Shown: one piece after another, positions 60,901 to 64,000 of the stretch | Position numbering within the stretch: the stretch's first letter is position 1 | Layout: each line of letters opens with the position of its first letter | Assembly: GCF_963259705.1 (NCBI RefSeq) | Contig: NC_081844.1 | Location: forward strand, 104,372,671-104,436,670 | Length of the DNA: 64,000 nt | Reading direction: 5' to 3' | Source of the DNA: Myotis daubentonii | Lineage: Eukaryota > Chordata > Mammalia > Chiroptera > Vespertilionidae | Translations under genes and position numbers: made by a program | The notes under the pieces: generated by a model | The model's database searches: none | What the model was told of the DNA's origin: nothing | Seen by the model: the letters and a program-made list of their open reading frames with translations, nothing else

Positions 60901-62395
60901 TGGACAGGGGACCCCCATCTCCCCCCGATCACTGGCTCTGGCCCCCACCCAGGCCTGAGGCCTCTGGCCCAGGAATCATGCCTGGGCAGGGGACCCCCAT
61001 CTCCCTCTGATCGCTTGCTCCACCCCCCGCCCAAGCCTGACGCCTCTGACCCAGGCTTCAGGCCTGGGCAAGGGGATCATCATATCCCCCCAATCCCCGG
61101 CTCAGCCCCCCACCCAGGCCTGATGCCTCGGCCAGAGGAGTTGACCCTCATCACTCTCTGATCACCAATCACCGGATCGGCCCCTTGACCAGGCCTGAGG
61201 CCTCCGGCAGAGGTGTTAGGCCTGGGCAGGGGACCCCCAGCTCTCCGCGGTTGCAGGCTCCGCCCCTGCCCAGACCTAACGCCTCTGGCTGAGGCGTCCG
61301 GCTCGGGCAGCGGGGACCCGCAGCTGCAGCGCCCCGCGATCATGGGCTCCGCTTTAGGCCCAGGCAAGGGACTCCTAGCTCCCGGGACTGCCAGCTTCTA
61401 CCGTGCCCAGCTCCCATCGCTGGCTCCACCCCTACTTCCTGCTATCACTGGCCAGGGCGGCAAAGGCGCCTGATTCTCCGATCATGGCTGGGGGGCAGGG
61501 CAAAGGCGGCCCCAGGGCCGCCTTTGCCCTGCCCCCCAGCTCTTAGCTCCCCCCTGGGTTTCTGATCACTGTCAGTGGCAGGGGGCTTCTTCCTGCTTTC
61601 CCTTTCGCCTTCCTGCATTGTGCCTACATATGCAAATTAACAGCCATCTTGTTGGCAGTTAACTGCCAATCATAGTTGATAGTTAATTTGCATATAGCCC
61701 TGATTAGCCAATGAAAAGGGTATCGTCGTATGCCAATTACCATTTTTCTCTTTTATTAGTGTTGATATTTCCTTAATATTCTTAGATTGCCTTTTACCCT
61801 TTGCTTTCCATTCTTGTGCTTTCTGAATCTTACATTTATGAATGTAAGTAGGTTAATAATTTCTCTCACTTAATACGATTGAAGTTAATTAAAACTTTTG
61901 AGAAATCCCACGAGACCCTAATGAGAGTGTGCAGCCTTTGTCCAGGCTATTTACCAGTTAAGTGATGTGCTTCCAGAACACCGCTATGCAGTTCAATTAT
62001 GTCTCACAGAAGTACAAATAATTGTTACGGACTTTGGATATCATTCATAAGCAGTCAAAATAAGTAACTAAATTTACTGGTGTAAATGTTTCCAAGTTAT
62101 TAGATTATTAGACTAGAAATAGCTAATTAGTTTAATTTCCAAAATGAGTTCAAAGAAATATAGTACAAAATATGAATTATACAAAAAATATAGTTATCAG
62201 AATCTTCCTCTCCCTCACTCAGTTTTATGGAGGGATGATAATTTTTTTTTCCAGTTACAAATCGCCACATTGTTACAAATGAAAGGGTCTCAAACTGAAT
62301 TTGAGCAGCAGGAACGGTTGTTTGCCATGTTGGAGCAGAAGAATGGTGAAATTAAACATCTCTTAAGTGAAATTAGAAATCTGGAGAAATTTAAG
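51829..62395 (+). CDS. SPDL1: SPDL1 (Spindly/CCDC99), 5' part: coding exons 2-8, residues 1-344, incomplete at 3' end
   Basis: Spindly is a coiled-coil adaptor that joins cytoplasmic dynein and dynactin to the RZZ complex on kinetochores. It supports chromosome alignment and stripping of checkpoint proteins. The coding parts join as 51829-51987, 55311-55487, 57777-57971, 58541-58690, 58787-58885, 58963-59073 and 62255-62395. Every junction is GT-AG and every exon is phase 0. The 344 residues closely match my recollection of human SPDL1 and are almost entirely heptad-rich coiled coil, high in E, K, Q and L. The CC1 box (LKAAQYGLQL, residues 21-30, with A23, A24 and G27) and the Spindly motif (around SLFAEVEDRR, with S256 and F258) are intact. 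The start is ATGG with A at -3, a strong Kozak context. No stop or frameshift is present. The C-terminal kinetochore-binding and CAAX-farnesylated part lies outside the window. Identity is very secure. Confidence 0.96.
52347..53394. mobile_element. Non-autonomous hAT element with nested LTR, in SPDL1 intron 2
   Basis: TIRs CAGGGATCCTCAAACT (left) and AGTTTGAGGACCCCTG (right) differ at 1 of 16 positions when inverted. The 8-bp TSD GTCTAGAC is perfect (52339-52346 and 53395-53402). Without the LTR the element is only about 160 bp. Confidence 0.94.
52492..53374 (+). mobile_element. Solo LTR of the same ERV family (copy C)
   Basis: 883 bp, TGCTGGGGGCC to ACCCCAGCA, with 6-bp TSD CCGTAG (52486-52491 and 53375-53380). 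TATAAATA is at 52813-52820. It has the longest 20-bp-unit array of the four copies (about 52846-53285). In the same orientation as SPDL1. The 154-codon frame at 52753-53217 is array translation. Confidence 0.92.
53411..54360 (+). mobile_element. LINE-2 3' region, split by a MITE
   Basis: GGGCATCTCAAACTTAATAT, CCAGACCACCATCCTCTCTC, AAGCACCATGAAAGAGGACA and GTTTGGCACACATTTATTAG follow the sense L2 3' order. The MITE at 54071-54204 interrupts it. Confidence 0.65.
54071..54204. mobile_element. Mariner-type MITE
   Basis: Inverted repeats AGGGTGTCCCCCAAAA and TTTTGGGGGACAACCT, about 134 bp, in a TATA-rich target. Inserted in the L2 above. Confidence 0.75.
54489..54695 (-). mobile_element. Ves SINE (minus strand)
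   Basis: Reverse Ves: TTGTTGATTTTTGAGAGAGA at the left and AATGGCCACACCAGCCAGAA at the right. In SPDL1 intron 2. Confidence 0.88.
55311..55487 (+). CDS. SPDL1: SPDL1 exon 3
   Basis: 177 bp, residues 54-112 (NYEQEKYTLQ ... NELKNK). The acceptor is CTGCTTTCAG. The donor AAG followed by GTTTGG lacks the usual purine at +3 and is the weakest 5' splice site seen in the gene. Reading through it stays open for 22 further codons to a stop at 55553. The protein is coiled coil throughout. Confidence 0.95.
55488..57776 (+). other. SPDL1: SPDL1 intron 3, with MIR and L2 remnants
   Basis: MIR (minus) at about 55940-56105 and 57405-57525, and an L2-like piece at 56840-57080 (AGTTCAGGTCACCATCATCT). Nothing else recognised. 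Confidence 0.55.
57777..57971 (+). CDS. SPDL1: SPDL1 exon 4
   Basis: 195 bp, residues 113-177 (LEKLKAELDE ... MESMK). The acceptor is a T-rich tract ending AACTTCAG, and the donor is AAG followed by GTAATT. Phase 0 at both ends. Charged coiled coil. Confidence 0.95.
58541..58690 (+). CDS. SPDL1: SPDL1 exon 5
   Basis: 150 bp, residues 178-227 (TTLKEEVNEL ... SYYNALE). The acceptor is TATTGAATAG, with a poor pyrimidine tract. The donor is GAG followed by GTATTA. The following intron is only 96 bp. Confidence 0.95.
58787..58885 (+). CDS. SPDL1: SPDL1 exon 6 (first part of Spindly motif)
   Basis: 99 bp, residues 228-260 (KARVANQDLQ ... SLFAE). It ends within the Spindly motif. S256 and F258 are the residues whose mutation in human Spindly is known to block dynein recruitment, and both are present at the same numbers here. 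The donor is GAG followed by GTACTT, and the next intron is only 77 bp. Confidence 0.95.
58963..59073 (+). CDS. SPDL1: SPDL1 exon 7 (second part of Spindly motif)
   Basis: 111 bp, residues 261-297 (VEDRRAAMER ... EQMQRMK). The acceptor is TATTTTCTAG and the donor is AAG followed by GTATGG. It completes the Spindly motif and continues the coiled coil. Confidence 0.95.
59780..59995 (+). mobile_element. MIR SINE in SPDL1 intron 7
   Basis: GTCACTTGCTAGCTGTGTGA, CCTTGGTCAAGTATTTTTAC and GAGGCTTGGCAAATAAGG: well-ordered MIR core and tail. Confidence 0.85.
60630..61225. repeat. Minisatellite inside Helitron, units about 90-110 bp
   Basis: Recurrent GCCCAGGCCTGA(C/T)GCCTC ... TCAGGCCTGGGCAGGGGACC, about seven diverged units. 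Each unit is itself an inverted repeat (CCAGGCCTGA against TCAGGCCTGG). Confidence 0.85.
61487..61540. other. Perfect 25-bp-arm hairpin, second copy
   Basis: Arms 61487-61511 and 61516-61540 with a CCAG loop, identical to the hairpin at 20011-20064. Confidence 0.95.
62255..62395 (+). CDS. SPDL1: SPDL1 exon 8 (last exon in window)
   Basis: 141 bp, residues 298-344 (LQIATLLQMK ... RNLEKFK). The acceptor is a T-run ending CCAG, and the donor is AAG followed by GTACGT. The next exon would begin near human residue 345 and lies beyond the window. Confidence 0.95.
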
Positions 62396-62869
62396 GTACG
62401 TGTAACACCTTTTAAAACTGCAGCTAGGGGGGTGGGGCGTGAAAAAAAATGCGGCTAAATTTTGGGTTGAATATCTTAATACTTCTTTTTTACTTGAATA
62501 GGTTTCTTTGTTATATAATTAATATATAGTTTCAGTTGAGATTGACCAATATTTAATTTTTTCCTTCTAGTTTCTTTTTGCTTTTCACTGGTTTTGACTG
62601 TTTCTTCTTTTAGTAGAGTCGGAGTAAACTAACCTTCCTCATACTTGTTATTATGTGAGTTTTAACTTAAAGTACCCATATCTTTAGAGTGTAATTCAAT
62701 GAGTTTTAACATGTCTCTTTTATTTATCAGCGTTAGATGTACAAGTAGTCTTGAGCTTCAGAGAAATGGAATCGTTCATTATATCTCTCTTGTGCAACTC
62801 AACATAGTGAGATTTGTTCAAGTTACATGTTATCAGTAATTATTTTTCATTGCTGTCCAGCTCCATTTT

Positions 62870-63065
62870 TTAAAATGTTTTTATTGATTTTCAAGAAAGA
62901 AAGGGAGAGGAATAGAGAGATAGAAACAGCAACAGGCTGACTCCTGTATGCCCCCTACTTGGAGATTGAGCCCACAACCTGGGAATGTGCCCTACCCAGG
63001 AATCAAACCAGTGACCTCTTGGTGCCTGGGTACATGCTCAACCACTGAGCCACACTGTCTGGGCC
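62870..63065 (-). mobile_element. Ves SINE (minus strand)
   Basis: Reverse Ves: TTTTATTGATTTTCAAGAAA at the left and CACTGAGCCACACTGTCTGG at the right. Partly deleted inside. Confidence 0.87.
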
Positions 63066-63091
63066 AGCTCAGTATTTTCTTGGCTACTCTT

Positions 63092-63354
63092 TTTTTTTTT
63101 TTTTTTAATGATAAAACTGTTTTTTTGGTGTGTGTTTTTTATATATACATTTTATTGATTTTTTGCAGAGAGGAAGGGAGAGAGAGAGAGAGTTAGAAAC
63201 ATCGTTGAGAGAGAAACATTGATCAGCTGCCTCCTGCACACCTCCCACTGGGGATGTGCCCACAACCCAGGTACATGCCCTTGACCGGAATCGAACCTGG
63301 GACCCTTCAGTCCGTAAGCCAACGCTCTATCCACTGAGCCAAACCCGTCTCGGC
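63092..63354 (-). mobile_element. Ves SINE (minus strand) with TSD
   Basis: T-rich tail at the left and tRNA-like head (reverse) ending CCAAACCCGTCTCGGC. The duplication TTCTTGGCTACTCTT lies at about 63077-63091 and again immediately after the head. Confidence 0.93.
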
Positions 63355-63433
63355 TTTCTTGGCTACTCTTGCATCGTTTTCCTCTATGAACATCATATGT
63401 AACTTCAAAAAAACTTTGTTGGTATTTGTTATT

Positions 63434-64000
63434 TGCCAGAAGCCGGTCCATCCTTGCTGCTTGACACAGTCGCTGCAGGAAAGAAACATCTGCACAACAT
63501 ATGTTTCAAGGGACCTGGCGTATATAGCATACTGTTCTTAATATGTTTGCTCCCCTTAGTGCTATGTGTTTTAACCAAGGTCACCTCTTTGAGAAAGGTT
63601 GTTTCCCCAGGTAGGGATTTTTCCCTGAAGTTAGGGAGGGGATAAAACCCCTTAACTAAGTGCCAGGCGGGTAGTTAATCACTTTAACTACGAACAATCA
63701 TACTTAAGCTACATAATCTTTACTCCCTGGAATGGAGATAAGAAACGCCCTAACCTTTGTAATAGAGATTGATAGGATTGGAATCAACTGGTATAAATAC
63801 AGATGTAACAAGACAACAGGACACAGAACCTAGAGACAGAACCTAGCAAGAGAACATGGCAAAAGATCCTGGACAGAACCTGGCTACAGAAATTGGCTGG
63901 AGATCCTATACAGAACTTGGCTGGAGATCCTGGCTAGGCTGCTGATCAACTGAACCCTGCCTCTGTGTCATTCCTTCTTTGCCAACTCTGTCCACACCTT
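63434..64000 (+). mobile_element. LTR of the same ERV family (copy D), cut by window end
   Basis: Starts TGCCAGAAGCCGG after a candidate TSD GTTATT (63428-63433). It has a 44-bp segment after CCATCCTTGCTG (about 63463-63506) that is absent from copies A-C. Its repeat array is short (about 63815-63940). The right end is not seen, so solo LTR versus provirus is undecided. Confidence 0.85.

Larger units (their letters stand above)
60492..61765 (-). mobile_element. HeliBat-type Helitron in SPDL1 intron 7, with minisatellite
   Basis: CTAG (60492-60495) after host A, palindrome GTGCACGAAATTCATGCAC, GT/G run, and a 5' end reading ATTAGTGTTGA before T. Same subfamily as 18852-20313 but with no LTR and a much larger internal minisatellite. 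The frames at 60516-60854 and 61080-61367 are repeat translations. Confidence 0.93.
62396..64000 (+). other. SPDL1: Start of SPDL1 intron 8 (runs off window)
   Basis: Begins after exon 8. Apart from two Ves SINEs and an LTR nothing is recognised. The next exon is not reached. Confidence 0.8.

Overview
This is mammalian nuclear DNA from a bat, most likely a vesper bat (Vespertilionidae, for example a Myotis, Eptesicus or Pipistrellus relative). The evidence is the combination of many Helitrons of the HeliBat type (5' TC, 3' palindrome about 10 nt before a terminal CTAG, inserted between A and T), at least twelve tRNA-derived Ves SINEs, and several non-autonomous hAT and mariner elements with good terminal repeats and target-site duplications (TSDs). 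Older layers shared by all placental mammals (MIR, LINE-2, L1M, MLT1, MER5) lie beneath these.

Layout. Positions 1-47,200 are intergenic. I found no exon there, only a dense and often nested mosaic of transposable elements separated by stretches that I cannot assign. A CpG-rich promoter lies at about 47,220-47,720. The only protein-coding gene starts there and reads rightward off the window: SPDL1 (Spindly, CCDC99), the kinetochore dynein-dynactin adaptor. A probable untranslated exon 1 is followed by seven coding exons (51,829-62,395) encoding residues 1-344, about the first 57 percent of a protein of roughly 605 residues. Both dynein-adaptor motifs, the CC1 box and the Spindly motif, are intact. 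The 3' exons, with the kinetochore-targeting region and the farnesylation signal, lie beyond position 64,000.

Mobile elements. A family of endogenous retroviral LTRs (TG...CA ends, 6-bp TSDs) occurs four times. One copy keeps a primer-binding site matching tRNA-Lys3 inside a drastically deleted provirus. Three of the four copies are inserted inside other transposons: two in Helitrons, one in a hAT element. A related Helitron in SPDL1 intron 7 preserves the sequence of one insertion site without the LTR. The LTRs carry an internal array of roughly 20-bp units that differs greatly in length between copies. Helitrons also form a three-element head-to-tail array (21,804-23,141) and a two-element array (24,224-25,143). 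One Helitron subfamily carries a perfect 25-bp-arm internal hairpin.

Limits. No database search was possible. Family names for old repeats come from recognition of consensus-like sequence, and their boundaries are approximate. No CRISPR array, tRNA, rRNA or other convincing RNA gene was seen. I did not find an undescribed gene system. The most unusual content is the nested ERV, Helitron and hAT structures and the near-perfect 100-bp-arm palindrome at 33,732-33,953.
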